Shown piece after piece: positions 33,012 to 42,753 of a stretch of DNA of 64,000 bases. Each line of letters opens with the position of its first letter. Position 1 is the stretch's first letter. Source of the DNA: Ascarosepion bandense. Taxonomy: Eukaryota > Mollusca > Cephalopoda > Sepiida > Sepiidae. The stretch lies in assembly GCA_037127315.1 (NCBI GenBank), contig JBBBDQ010000352.1:990001-1054000 (forward strand), read 5' to 3'. The position numbers were made by a program, and so were the translations under genes. A model generated the notes under the pieces. The model did no database searches. It was not told where the DNA came from and saw nothing but the letters and a program-made list of their open reading frames with translations.

Positions 33012-35345
33012 GCAGGTTTCATTGAATAATATAGACAAGTTTTGTCTATTAATTTTGTGTAGGATCCGTTCATACCGTCTGATATACTTGATGGTGATGT
33101 CGTTAAAAGACAACAAAAAATCACAGTATTTGTTGAATTTTTTATCAGGTCTAAGCTTTCGGCTCACATAAGCCATTATCAAAGAGTAAATAATAACATA
33201 CAGTAAACATAGAACATTTAAGCTATTAACAATAATGATAATTGAATTGAAAATATAAGTCCATCCCTACCGTGGCGGATGGCCGAAGACAGTGACAAAA
33301 TAGTGGTGTTGTGGTCCCTGGTCTGATTACAGACATTTGAGTACGTTGTTGGAAATATCGAAATTGATTGTATTCAAACCAGGTTTAAACTGTTTAATGT
33401 AGAGTGCTTCGAGGATTTTTAGTTTCTGCTTATTATTTTCTTGTTTGAGTATGTACGTGTTATCAACAAGCGTTTTTCTCAGAAGTGTGCGTTGATAACC
33501 GTGTTGTTCTAAATGACGGAATATATTTGAATTTTTATTTAAGTGCAACGTCAGACGCCGTGAGAGCGAATTTGTGGTGTGGCCGATGTAGATATTATTG
33601 AGGTTGTTAGAGATACATTCTCTAAATGGACATATGAATTTATATACTACATTGGTCTTTTGCAAATCACTAACGGTGGGGGAAGAGTCGTTGCGGACAA
33701 ATGAATTAGATGTAGTGGATTTAGTGTAATATATAATGAACTTAATTCTTTTGTTAGAGTCTGTCGGAGAAATATTAGTATTTATGAGTTTTTTTAGGAT
33801 GTTTTCATCTAGTTGGTAGTTGGAGTGCATCTGGCTACGGTATAAGAGAGTGATATGTTTAGGATTGGTTGGGTTAGTATCATGTGTTGTTTTTTCCATG
33901 TTAAGCTTTTTAAGAAAGTAATGTATTTGTTCATCAACTATGTAGTTGGGAAAATTATTATTGATGAGTGTGTGTTTTATGTTTTTTAGTTCACTGTAGA
34001 AGATCTGATTTGTAGATGAATTGACTTTTGCACGGTATAATAGATTTTTTATAATGGCTATTTTGTAATAGTGGGGGCATTCACTAATATAATTGAGTGT
34101 GGAGGGATTTTTATTAGTGGGTTTTTGATACGGTGAGATAGTAAATTTATTGTTGTCAGTGTTAATTAATATATCAAGAAAAGGAATTTTGTTATCTTTG
34201 CTAAGTTCATAAGTAAATTTTAAAACTGAGTTATTTTGAAACTGTTTTTGAAGTTGTAAGATTTCATTAGTATTTTTAATTGATAGTAGGATATCATCAA
34301 CATATCTTAGATATATTGATGGTTTTGTAAATTTTGCAAAAGTAGTATTTTCAAGGTTAGACATGTAGAAATTACTAAAAATCGGACCAAGCACTGAACC
34401 CATGGAGACTCCGTCACGTTGTATATATATAGTGTTGTTTGGATCAACAAAAGGCACTTCAGTAGTACAAGCTAGTAGAATTTTTCTTAGGATGTTGGGA
34501 TTAATTTTGAGTGGGGGTAATGAAGGATTACTGTAAACATTTCTTATAATTATATCAATAGTTTCACTGACGGGTACATTAGTAAAAAGGTTTTCCACAT
34601 CAAGTGAAGCTATGATTTCATTATTAGGTTTTTCACTCTTGAGGATTTGGATTGCCTCTAGGGTTGACTTTATGCTGTATTTACTCGGAAGGTAGGGTGT
34701 GATAAGCTGGTTAATATGTTTAGTTAACTGGTATACAGGAGTAGGAATTTGGGATATGAGAGGGCGGAGAGGATAGTTAGGTTTATGAGTTTTTATGGTT
34801 CCGTATATGTAACCAGGTTTATAGTCACCAATAATTTTAGGGAGTTTTAAGGAATTCTGATCAGCGTTGTTGGCACTAATGAGTTTATTAAGTTTAGATT
34901 TTAGTTGGTGTGTCGGGTTTTTGTTAATTTTTTTAAATTTTGTGTGGTCATGGAGTATGTGGTTGAGTTTTGTGTTGTAATCTGATTTGTTAAGTACAAC
35001 AAAGATGTTAGCCTTGTCAGCTTTTTTTACAATTATGTGAAGGTGGTTGCGTAGTTCGTGCGCGGCACTTTTTAGTTGTTTCGATAAAATTTTTGAGGAG
35101 CTTCTGCTTTTATCATGGCGATCTTTGATTGCCTCAGCCTTAAGTAGATCTTTCAGTTCGGGTTTAACGGTTATAAGTTTTTCATCTTGTAATTTAGTGA
35201 TGCTTTGATAGAGCGTTTCTATTTCAATTTTTTTAGTAAGCTGGTTATACTTACGGTATATATGGCAGTTAGGTCCAAGGTTGAGTAATTCTTCTTGGTG
35301 CTTAGTTAGTTGGTGGTTGGAAAGATTTATGAATTTATCAATAAT
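33007..35345 (-). mobile_element. Penelope-like retroelement, long arm
   Basis: A minus-strand element of about 2.3 kb, 5'-truncated at the inversion junction near 35340. It comprises most of the PLE open reading frame and a 3' UTR of about 320 bases. That UTR has the stem-loop GGCTTATGTGAGCCGAAAG (inverse at about 33155-33175) and a terminus that abuts (TA)n at 33007. It is near-identical to the inverted arm 35340-36315 over their shared 950 bases, so the insertion or duplication is young. Confidence 0.85.
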
Positions 35346-35447
35346 AATTTTCCCAACTACATAGTTGATGAACAAATACATTACTTTCTTAAAAAGCTTA
35401 ACATGGAAAAAACAACACATGATACTAACCCAACCAATCCTAAACAT
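33327..35447 (-). CDS. Penelope-like reverse transcriptase with GIY-YIG endonuclease
   Basis: An uninterrupted frame of 706 codons. Residues 1 to about 33 are read from the opposite arm across the inversion junction and are not genuine PLE N-terminus; real homology starts at about residue 34. Then: HIIVKKADKANIFVVL (about 138-153, PLE N-terminal core), YGTIKTHKP (215-223), SLDVENLFTNVP (281-292, RT motif A), GVSMGSVLGP (346-355, motif B), YVDD (382-385, catalytic motif C), CPFREC (606-611) and NIYIGHT (618-624) opening the GIY-YIG endonuclease, then YIKQFKPGLN near the end. PLEs use the endonuclease to nick target DNA and the telomerase-related RT to copy their RNA. All three RT Asp residues are present. 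The true 5' end and promoter are missing, so autonomous activity is unlikely. Confidence 0.93.
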   Translation of the reverse strand: MFRIGWVSIMCCFFHVKLFKKVMYLFINYVVGKIIIDKFINLSNHQLTKHQEELLNLGPNCHIYRKYNQLTKKIEIETLYQSITKLQDEKLITVKPELKDLLKAEAIKDRHDKSRSSSKILSKQLKSAAHELRNHLHIIVKKADKANIFVVLNKSDYNTKLNHILHDHTKFKKINKNPTHQLKSKLNKLISANNADQNSLKLPKIIGDYKPGYIYGTIKTHKPNYPLRPLISQIPTPVYQLTKHINQLITPYLPSKYSIKSTLEAIQILKSEKPNNEIIASLDVENLFTNVPVSETIDIIIRNVYSNPSLPPLKINPNILRKILLACTTEVPFVDPNNTIYIQRDGVSMGSVLGPIFSNFYMSNLENTTFAKFTKPSIYLRYVDDILLSIKNTNEILQLQKQFQNNSVLKFTYELSKDNKIPFLDILINTDNNKFTISPYQKPTNKNPSTLNYISECPHYYKIAIIKNLLYRAKVNSSTNQIFYSELKNIKHTLINNNFPNYIVDEQIHYFLKKLNMEKTTHDTNPTNPKHITLLYRSQMHSNYQLDENILKKLINTNISPTDSNKRIKFIIYYTKSTTSNSFVRNDSSPTVSDLQKTNVVYKFICPFRECISNNLNNIYIGHTTNSLSRRLTLHLNKNSNIFRHLEQHGYQRTLLRKTLVDNTYILKQENNKQKLKILEALYIKQFKPGLNTINFDISNNVLKCL

Positions 35448-35975
35448 ATCACTCTCTTATACCGTAGCCAGATGCACTCCAACTACCAACTAGATGAAAA
35501 CATCCTAAAAAAACTCATAAATACTAATATTTCTCCGACAGACTCTAACAAAAGAATTAAGTTCATTATATATTACACTAAATCCACTACATCTAATTCA
35601 TTTGTCCGCAACGACTCTTCCCCCACCGTTAGTGATTTGCAAAAGACCAATGTAGTATATAAATTCATATGTCCATTTAGAGAATGTATCTCTAACAACC
35701 TCAATAATATCTACATCGGCCACACCACAAATTCGCTCTCACGGCGTCTGACGTTGCACTTAAATAAAAATTCAAATATATTCCGTCATTTAGAACAACA
35801 CGGTTATCAACGCACACTTCTGAGAAAAACGCTTGTTGATAACACGTACATACTCAAACAAGAAAATAATAAGCAGAAACTAAAAATCCTCGAAGCACTC
35901 TACATTAAACAGTTTAAACCTGGTTTGAATACAATCAATTTCGATATTTCCAACAACGTACTCAAATGTCTGTAA
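35310..35975 (+). pseudogene. truncated PLE ORF: endonuclease half
   Basis: 221 codons. The first ~10 are junction sequence; from NNNFPNYIVDEQIHYFLKKL onward it is residue-for-residue the C-terminal third of the long-arm protein, including CPFREC, NIYIGHT and the C-terminus NNVLKCL. It lacks all reverse transcriptase motifs, so it is a 5'-truncated copy. Whether it could yield a free endonuclease is unknown. Confidence 0.85.
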
Positions 35976-36315
35976 TCAGACCAGGGACCACAACACCACT
36001 ATTTTGTCACTGTCTTCGGCCATCCGCCACGGTAGGGATGGACTTATATTTTCAATTCAATTATCATTATTGTTAATAGCTTAAATGTTCTATGTTTACT
36101 GTATGTTATTATTTACTCTTTGATAATGGCTTATGTGAGCCGAAAGCTTAGACCTGATAAAAAATTCAACAAATACTGTGATTTTTTGTTGTCTTTTAAC
36201 GACATCACCATCAAGTATATCAGACGGTATGAACGGATCCTACACAAAATTAATAGACAAAACTTGTCTATATTATTCAATGAAACCTGCATTAATGAAA
36301 AAATGCTGCCAAAAT
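35335..36315 (+). mobile_element. Penelope-like retroelement, short inverted arm
   Basis: A plus-strand, 5'-truncated second copy. It begins within the RT-endonuclease linker at ATCAATAATAATTTTCCC, a short stretch also present where the long arm stops (microhomology at the junction), and ends AAAATGCTGCCAAAATACAC before TA/CA repeats. 3' UTR stem-loop at about 36121-36146. Inverted partial copies at one end are a known organisation of Penelope elements. Confidence 0.85.
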
Positions 36316-36369
36316 ACACACAATATATATATATATATATACACATACACAGTAATATTTCTATTATTG

Positions 36370-36728
36370 TTACCAAATGCAGACAACAATTCTACTTCTG
36401 CAGCTTCTTTTCTTGCACTTCCCGCCTGTGGAACTCACTTCGTTATTCTTGCTTTCCTGATGGCTACAACCTCCAGGAATTTAAATGCAAGGTCAATGCT
36501 CATCTCTTAACTACTTGACGTGACTTCTTTCCACACTGTCCTGTAGATCCTTTCCTTTCTCTCCACCTTCGCAACTGTCATCACATTTGTATTCCCATCT
36601 TTCTCTTGTTCCTTTGTAACTTGTTCGTCCTTCTCCTCACTCTCCTCTAATCCTTTTACTCTTATGTAGCCCCCTGCACATCAGTGGCATTACTGCCTTG
36701 CTCAGGGTGATATGATTAAAAAAAAAAT
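36370..36728 (+). mobile_element. LINE family J, 3' end
   Basis: NSTSAASFLALPACGTHF / SFFSCTSRLWNSLRYSCFPD (two frames), then GYNLQEFKCKVNAHLL and stop; the UTR ends CCTTGCTCAGGGTGATATGA followed by A's. It begins right after the TA/CA repeats that end the PLE. Confidence 0.75.
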
Positions 36729-36825
36729 CAACATATTTGAATGTTATTTGTTTTAACATTATTTTTTAATGGCTACTCATATTTAAGTGGATAGTCTATT
36801 TTTATTATTGAAAAGTACATTATGT

Positions 36826-36830
<5 letters not shown>

Positions 36831-36860
<30 letters not shown>

Positions 36861-37256
36861 CGTGTCATTCCAAGCAAGGCATTCCACTGCCACTATAGCG
36901 CATGGGGTTACATAGAGCGATTGGGTATAGGAAATGTCAGAAGGAGGGTGATAGACAAGAGAGTGGGTGTGAGTTAGTGTGTTAGGAGGTGTCTATTGAC
37001 CCTACATTTAAACTCCTGGAGGTTGTAGCCGTCAGGGAAGCAATCATGCGGTAGGGAATTCCACAGGCAGGAAGTGTGAGGAAAGAAGCTGTTAGAGTAG
37101 AAATTGCAGTTAGATTTCATCGGTTTCACTATAAAAGCAGGGGACCTAGTTGCCAATCTAGTATCTCGTGCAAATTCACATCTAGGGGGCACCAGTGATT
37201 TAAGCTCGTCAAAGCAGAAGCCATGAAAGTATTTATAGAAGAGACACAGGGAAGTT
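36831..37256 (-). mobile_element. LINE family J, 3' end with poly(A)
   Basis: Minus strand: LCLFYKYFHGFCFDELKSLVPPRCEFARDT, NSFFPHTSCLWNSLPHDCFPDGYNLQEFK..., the C-terminus NRHLLTH with its stop near 36974, a UTR with CCTTGCTTGGAATGACACGA, and a 29-base poly(A) (plus-strand T run 36831-36859). It is the best-preserved C-terminus of the family. Confidence 0.82.
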
Positions 37257-37261
37257 TGTTT

Positions 37262-37374
37262 GAGAAATCTTATTTGGAAAATATCTATTATCCGGCAGGA
37301 ATTGAACTTGCATACTCTCAATACTGGGGAGATGCCTTCATTAGATCTGGCACGTTTTACCACTAGACACATTG
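37262..37374 (-). other. tRNA-like segment fused upstream of LINE J
   Basis: The minus strand reads GTCTAGTGGTAAAACGTGCC (box A-like) and GCAAGTTCAATTCCTGCCGG (box B-like) about 60 bases later, then continues into LINE J at 37256. The box spacing is wider than in a normal tRNA. It may be the head of a tRNA-headed, LINE-tailed SINE or a chance neighbour. Confidence 0.4.
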
Positions 37375-37840
37375 ACACATCTATTGAACAGGTGAAGAGG
37401 TTCATCCCTTGTTTCCTGTTTAGGATGTGGTTTCCGGTTTTCTCTTTTCCAATCTTTTCACTCTTTTCTCTGTTTATTTTTTTCAATTGGAGTAGATAGA
37501 CTAAACTATCGCCCGGTTCACACTCCACCCACATCTATTGAACAGGTGAAGAGGCTCATCCCTTGTTTCCTGTTTAGGATGCAGTTTCCGGTTTTCTCTT
37601 TTCCAATCTTTCCACTCTTTTCTCTCTTTATTTTTTTTTCAATTGGAGTGGATAGACTAAGCTATCACCCAGTTCACACTCCACCCACGTCTATTGAAAA
37701 GGTGTAGAGGCTGATCCCTTGTTCCCTGTTTAGGACGTGGTTTCCGGCTTTCTCTTTTCCAATCTATTCACTCTTATGTAGCCCCCTGCACACCAGTGGC
37801 CTTACCACCTTGCTTGGGGTGATATGATTAAAAAAAATAA
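37375..37840 (+). mobile_element. family G element, three units
   Basis: Three tandem units (period about 154 bases; the first is partial) beginning TCAATTGGAGTAGATAGACT at about 37484 and TCAATTGGAGTGGATAGACT at about 37640, ending in the LINE J-like tail (ATGTAGCCCCCTGCACACCA ... CTTGCTTGGGGTGATATGAT) with poly(A). Confidence 0.7.
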
Positions 37841-37885
37841 AATAAAAATTACTGAGATAATATTTTAGCAAGTTACTTGTTAGTA

Positions 37886-38204
37886 AAGATGTGCGTTATG
37901 GTGGAGTGAATATTGAGTTGGAATGACAAATCAGGGAGCTGAGTTCAAACTCCAGTTGAATTCCTTGTATTCACTTACGCACAAATACCTTTGGGAAAGG
38001 TTTTAATCCATCTCTTCTCTCCAATTATGGGTTAAATAATGGGACAGACTGGTTTCTATAGCCTTGACTGGTAACCAGTCTACTGCAGAAAGCAATGGTA
38101 ACCTACTTTGGGATAATCTTCTGCCCAGTTAGTTGTTTCTTTCAAGATATGATTGCCCAAAGTGTGTATCACGTATGGCACTTAACTGACTGACTTGTTA
38201 GTAA
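37886..38204 (+). mobile_element. SINE-A copy
   Basis: Head with GTGCGTTATGGTGGAGTGAA (box A region) and GAGTTCAAACTCC (box B), full body, and tail TTAACTGACTGA. Confidence 0.8.
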
Positions 38205-38402
38205 TGTTCAGTAATTACAATCTCCAAAAGTTTAAATGCAACATCAATTGCCATCTTTTATCTTCTTGAATTCCATTCATTCTTTATCTCTTCTTTGAAA
38301 TCCCCTGTACCTTTCTTTCTTGTTTTTTTCTATTAGTGTAACCCCCTGTGCAAAAGTAAAATTTCTGCCTTGCTTGGGATGAAACAATTTTAAAAAGAAA
38401 AA
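38205..38402 (+). mobile_element. LINE family J, 3'-most fragment
   Basis: NYNLQKFKCNINCHLLSS-type sequence with a stop, then GTAACCCCCTGTGC and CTGCCTTGCTTGGGATGAAA followed by A's. It is inserted directly after SINE-A, the same order as at 28424. Confidence 0.7.
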
Positions 38403-39074
38403 GAATCTTACAATTATTGACTTATTTCCATAAACACAAATGTGCAAAGAAAGAACAAAATTACCATAAAATAACTAAATGAACAAAAATCACTTTATTG
38501 ACCATAAATTAGACATTTTTGGATAATATTGCAAAAAATAATGAGTTAATTTGTTTATGCTAATTGATTACAGAAAATATAATTGTATTATACAATCAAA
38601 AAGCAATTTCAGCATTTTACAAAATTGTCTATCAACAAAGTCTGAAAATACTTTACAAAAAATGGGAATTTCGGAGAATAATTTTGATAAACTTTACAAA
38701 ATTGATTGTGATTTTTGTTACATGTACAATTTGTTTCACAGAAGATGAAGAAAATACTTATTTTGTTATGATACATTAATAGATATGACCTGCACACATC
38801 GATTTCAAAATTAAAACTAATTTACATTAAGAAGAACACAAAATTAATTAACAGTATAATTTGGGGAGTTAACTAATTAAACTTATGAAAAAAGAGGGAA
38901 AATTTAAAATAAAAAATATTTGATACCACTTGGTATATAAAAAGGGTCTTAAATTAGTGCGAGATCTCTATTGCCCCCTCTTCAGTCAGTTGAAGTTGTT
39001 ATCATTCTCTACTAATCAAGCTGAATGCTTTGCCCATAAATTCTCCTCAAACACTGCTCTTTACTTATTTGAAA
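38403..39074. other. unassigned AT-rich sequence
   Basis: No gene; the overlapping 60-70 codon frames at 38551-38797 are Phe/Ile/Asn/Lys-rich and look like chance. Confidence 0.4.
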
Positions 39075-39205
39075 CTAGCAGTATAGCCTGGCATTGCTCG
39101 GGTGTAATGAAAGCTTTAAAACTAATCCATGGTCCTGCAGCTCAGACTCAGCCTAAAGAATATTTGAAATAATAAAATAATTGCGACAATTTAGCAATTG
39201 CACCT

Positions 39206-39248
<43 letters not shown>

Positions 39249-39519
39249 TAGCAGTATAGCCTGGCATTGCTTGGGTGTAATGAAAGCTTCAAAACTAATC
39301 CATGGTCCTGCAGCTCAGACTCAGCCTAAAGAATATTTGAAATAATAAAATAATTGCGACAATTTAGCAATTGCACCTAAAATATATACTAGCAGTATAG
39401 CCTGGCATTGCTCGGGTGTAATGAAAGCTTTAAAACTAATCCATGGTCCTGCAGCTCAGACTCAGCCTAAAGAATATTTGAAATAATAAAATAATTGTGA
39501 CAATTTAGCAATTGCACCT

Positions 39520-39568
<49 letters not shown>

Positions 39569-40064
39569 TCGCAGTATAGCCTGGTGTTGCTCGGGTGTAA
39601 TGAAAGCTTTAAAACTAATTCATGGTCCTGGAGCTCAGACTCTTTCGACGTTGGCACAAAAGACTAAAAAGCAATAGTTGTTTCCAGTTAAAGCGAAACC
39701 ATAGACTGAAAGAAAAATGAATGGATGTAAGTCAAATTTTGATTTCCTCGTATCAATATCAAATTTTCTGCACTATTGTAAGAACTGCAACCTTGAAACT
39801 TCTGAATATCGTTTCTTATGTCTTTGTCTATGAGTATATCAAATTTGATTAAAATCGGACCACTCCTTCTATAACCCGATTTTTTTGATTATTGATTTTC
39901 GATATTTATTGGGGGTACCTTGACACAAAACCTAGCTAAGAACACTCACAGATGCTTATAGTACAACTGTATAAATTTTCAAGAAAATTGGTTCAGCTGT
40001 TTCGGAGTCTATAGGTAACAGATACACACACAGAGACAAATTTCCCTTTATAAATAAGTTTAGA
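39075..40064 (-). mobile_element. Helitron-like element with four tandem 3' ends
   Basis: Minus strand: starts TCTAAACTTATTTATAAAGG (at 40064) and reaches a first 3' end at about 39568 (CGAG instead of CTAG). Three further copies of the last ~150 bases follow, ending CTAG at 39389-39392, 39248-39251 and 39075-39078. (TA)n tracts at about 39211-39247 and 39522-39567 separate some of them. The outer end is flanked by A/T as expected. Confidence 0.62.
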
Positions 40065-40319
40065 TATTCTTGCCTAACTTAAACTTAACTTGCCTGTAAT
40101 TAAATTTATTTACAGAGTCAATATTAATTACATGTAAAAAAATTCAAATTTTCAAAAATTTATGTCACTTTCAAAGACTGGATTTAACACTCATATTTTC
40201 AGCAAAACCAAAACATTATGTGTGTAAAAAAACAAAAATGAAAGCAAGAGGAGCAAAAAAGAAAAAGAAAAAAGACAAAAGGAAAATTTATCTTAGCAAG
40301 TACATTTCATCCTCTAAAA

Positions 40320-40361
<42 letters not shown>

Positions 40362-40639
40362 GTAAGTGGTCGGTGAATGGTCACATATGAATTTTCTAAC
40401 CTGCTCACTTATTTATATATCCACAGTATTTTAGGCTGCCAGAATGACAAACAGATCTTGATATGTAAAGTCACAAGTTTATTCACCTAAAGAGAGTCAA
40501 CTTTGGACTCAAAACACGTGTAGCAACACAAATACCATTATGGACACTTAATATATTATATAAAAAAGCAAGTAATAATAATAATAATAATAAATCTATG
40601 CTTTAAACAAAGCATTCATGCTTTCTCGCACTTTTTCTT
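40065..40639. other. unassigned sequence
   Basis: (TA)n at 40322-40358 and a short (ATA)n at about 40575-40592. No gene. Confidence 0.4.
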
Positions 40640-40895
40640 ATATATATATTCTAAACATATACTGTTAAATATAAGAGACAGTGAATGTCTATTATGTTTA
40701 ATCATGAGCTGTTCTAAACATCGTATTTTTGGCTTTAATTTCAGGTGAAAATAAAGACAAAAATTCTCCAACATTTTTTATTATAAATATGATGTTTAGA
40801 ATGGCTCATGATTAGACATTCATTGTCTGTTATATTTAACAGTATATGTTTAGAAAGTTATCTGCTGTCTCGATACAATATATATAGTGTGTGTG
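40640..40895. mobile_element. two Penelope-like 3' ends, head to head
   Basis: 40649-40775 (minus-orientation unit, CATATACTGTTAAATATAAG...) and 40785-40885 (the same sequence inverted, ending ATCTGCTGTCTCGATACAAT then TA). This is the same family as 2718-2932 and 4405-4575, arranged like the coding PLE pair at 33-36 kb. Confidence 0.55.
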
Positions 40896-41014
40896 TGTGT
40901 GGACATGGAAATAAACACTGCATGATAACTGTTAGTTTCAAATCAAGTGTATTTGCTATGAATATTGACTGTTACTATACAGTGTTGATTCTTCTGTCCA
41001 CACAGTCTATATCT

Positions 41015-41701
41015 ATTAGCTCCCTTGGACGGTCTCCTTGTTTAAGTTGGTGAATGCTACCATAATCCTTGCTTTCAAGTCACCTTTGATGTTATAAGGA
41101 GTTTTATTTTTATCTCTTGTTCAACTGTGTCCCATACACAATAATCAAGAGAGTTGCCATATGGGGAGCTAGGTGGCCAGATGTAAGGGGTGATTGTCTG
41201 ACAGCCATGTCTGGGTTCTCCTGCTTGTGTGACATGGTGCAGAGTCCTGTTGCCATATAGAGGGTCTTCCAGCAGCCATCCTCTTGACCCAGGGCAGCAC
41301 TGCTTCCTCAAAGCACTTCATATATATCTCCATGTTGAGTCTGAGGCTCTGTAGGAAGGTGAATGGAGGCATAACATTGCCATCACTAGTGATCACTCCA
41401 AACACTTTTGTAATCATCATTAGATTCATCCAACTCTTTCCGAATCCTCTGCACTGTCCTCAGATTGACACCCAAACACTTTGAAATGTTTGTATTGTAA
41501 TTTCTGGTGCTAATTCCAAACAGTACAGTTTTCTATTTCCAGATTTCTGGTGGAATAAATTTTATCATGGTGATCTTTTCACTGATGGTGCCCAACTAAC
41601 CCTACTATTTTGTTTCAGTCCATAAAATCCAAAATAAACAATGCATGTGTTCAGAATTAAAAATATAAAGTGGCGACAATTTACCAATCACACCCTCAGT
41701 T

Positions 41702-41715
<14 letters not shown>
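41015..41715 (-). pseudogene. Tc1-like transposase relic (family T), best copy
   Basis: Minus strand: VFGVITSDGNVMPPFTF (first catalytic Asp block), CFEEAVLPWVKRMAAGR, WQQDSAPCHTSRRTQTWLSD (second Asp block), then in another frame SSPYGNSLDYCVWDTVEQE (third Asp block NSLDY) and the C-terminal region near 41015-41090. The TIR-side end GACAATTTACCAATCACACC is at 41676-41700. Typical of IS630-Tc1-mariner transposases. At least one frameshift (about 41170) inactivates it. A (GT)n(TA)n(GA)n compound microsatellite follows at 41701-41766. Confidence 0.8.
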
Positions 41716-41766
<51 letters not shown>

Positions 41767-41767
<1 letters not shown>

Positions 41768-42000
41768 AAATTTCCTTTCATTTTGATTAGAAAAAAAAAA
41801 GAAAGCTCTGTATCAAATTAGCAGTTGAGATGCCAGAAGAAATATCTAAAGGAGACCTAATATACAAAAACATGTCTGTGTGTGTGTGTAGACAACAGTA
41901 TTGCATTTCAGCTGGAAAAAAATCGGAAAGAAGGAAGAGAAGCAGATCAAAGGCACCCATGATTTAAATTGATGTTCATGGTGATATTTTTTTTTTTATT
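41767..42000. other. unassigned sequence
   Basis: No gene. Confidence 0.35.
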
Positions 42001-42315
42001 TTATCAGGTTTTGGGTTGGTCAGCCCTCTGACCATCATCCCTTTCAAGCTGATTTTACATAGTGATTTATAAAGACTTCTTTGTACTTCTATTCTCTCTT
42101 GCTTTAGAATACAGGTAGTCATGGCTCTCCACAGCTTCTCAACTCTTATAGCTATAGTAAATCTTTTCCATCTTACAATCACTTCCAGTCATTGTTCCAT
42201 CAAACATTTATACAAGATAGTAATTATTAACCTGCTCCTCTGGTCTTCAGTCTATTCTGGGAGTGTTAAATTCTCCAAGCCTCCTGTTGTTATTATTTCA
42301 ACTCTTTCTTAATTT
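42001..42315 (-). mobile_element. LINE family R-like 3' end, diverged
   Basis: The minus strand has LENLTLP, a basic stretch, then VRWKRFTIAIRVEKLWRAMT and CILKQERIE, the order of family R C-termini (LENLILTGQIEGK ... LW.TMIAYVLK), followed by UTR and poly(A) (plus-strand T run near 41987-41997). More diverged than the other R copies. Confidence 0.45.
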
Positions 42316-42532
42316 ACGTATATGTGAATTTTGGTTCCCATTTTCAAATCTGAGCTCAACAACTGCTGTTATGAACGGATATCTTATTTCATACATGATG
42401 GCTTTTTGGAAATTCTTATCCTTTGTAGCTCAAAGCAAAGTTCAACTTCATATCCTCACTACTATCAATAGTCTGCCATCTGTTTGCACAAGCTCTATGT
42501 TTCCCTTGTGAGTGTTAAATTCTCTGATCCCC
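42316..42532. other. unassigned sequence
   Basis: No recognised element. Confidence 0.35.
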
Positions 42533-42600
42533 CTTTTTTTTATAATCATATCATCCCAAGCAAGGCATTTCACTGCCACTGTTTTGCAGGGGGTTAGGAT
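42533..42600 (-). mobile_element. LINE J-type 3' tail
   Basis: The minus strand ends GCCTTGCTTGGGATGATATG followed by A's. Only the last ~60 bases are present before satellite sequence. Confidence 0.7.
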
Positions 42601-42712
42601 GAAAGTTAGTAAGTCTAAGTAATAGTCAGGACACTAAGATAGCCAAGTTAATTGATAGTAAGAATAGTCAGTTAGTAATACTAAGTAATTGTAAGGATAA
42701 TAAGTTAGTAAA
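42601..42712 (-). repeat. isolated 66-bp satellite fragment
   Basis: About 1.6 satellite units in inverse orientation to the main array (AGTAAGTCTAAGTAATAGTC, AGATAGCCAAGTTAA), fused on the left to a LINE J-type tail and on the right to a family R 3' end. Confidence 0.85.
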
Positions 42713-42753
42713 AATGATCGCCTACGTCCTGACAAGGCACATAGAAGAAGTGT
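42713..42753 (+). mobile_element. LINE family R 3' terminus
   Basis: ATGATCGCCTACGTCCTGAC then AAGGCACATAGAAGAAG, the same end as R copies at 53.1 and 53.4 kb. Confidence 0.65.

Noticed and set aside
32803..33171. 122-codon plus-strand frame and overlapping minus frames
   Set aside because: They span SINE-H, a TA tract and the PLE 3' UTR; not a gene.
33327..35447. Interpretation as telomerase or a host reverse transcriptase gene
   Set aside because: PLE-specific motif order, the C-terminal GIY-YIG domain and the inverted truncated partner identify a mobile element.
37262..37374. A functional tRNA gene
   Set aside because: Box spacing is too wide and no cloverleaf with paired acceptor ends could be drawn.
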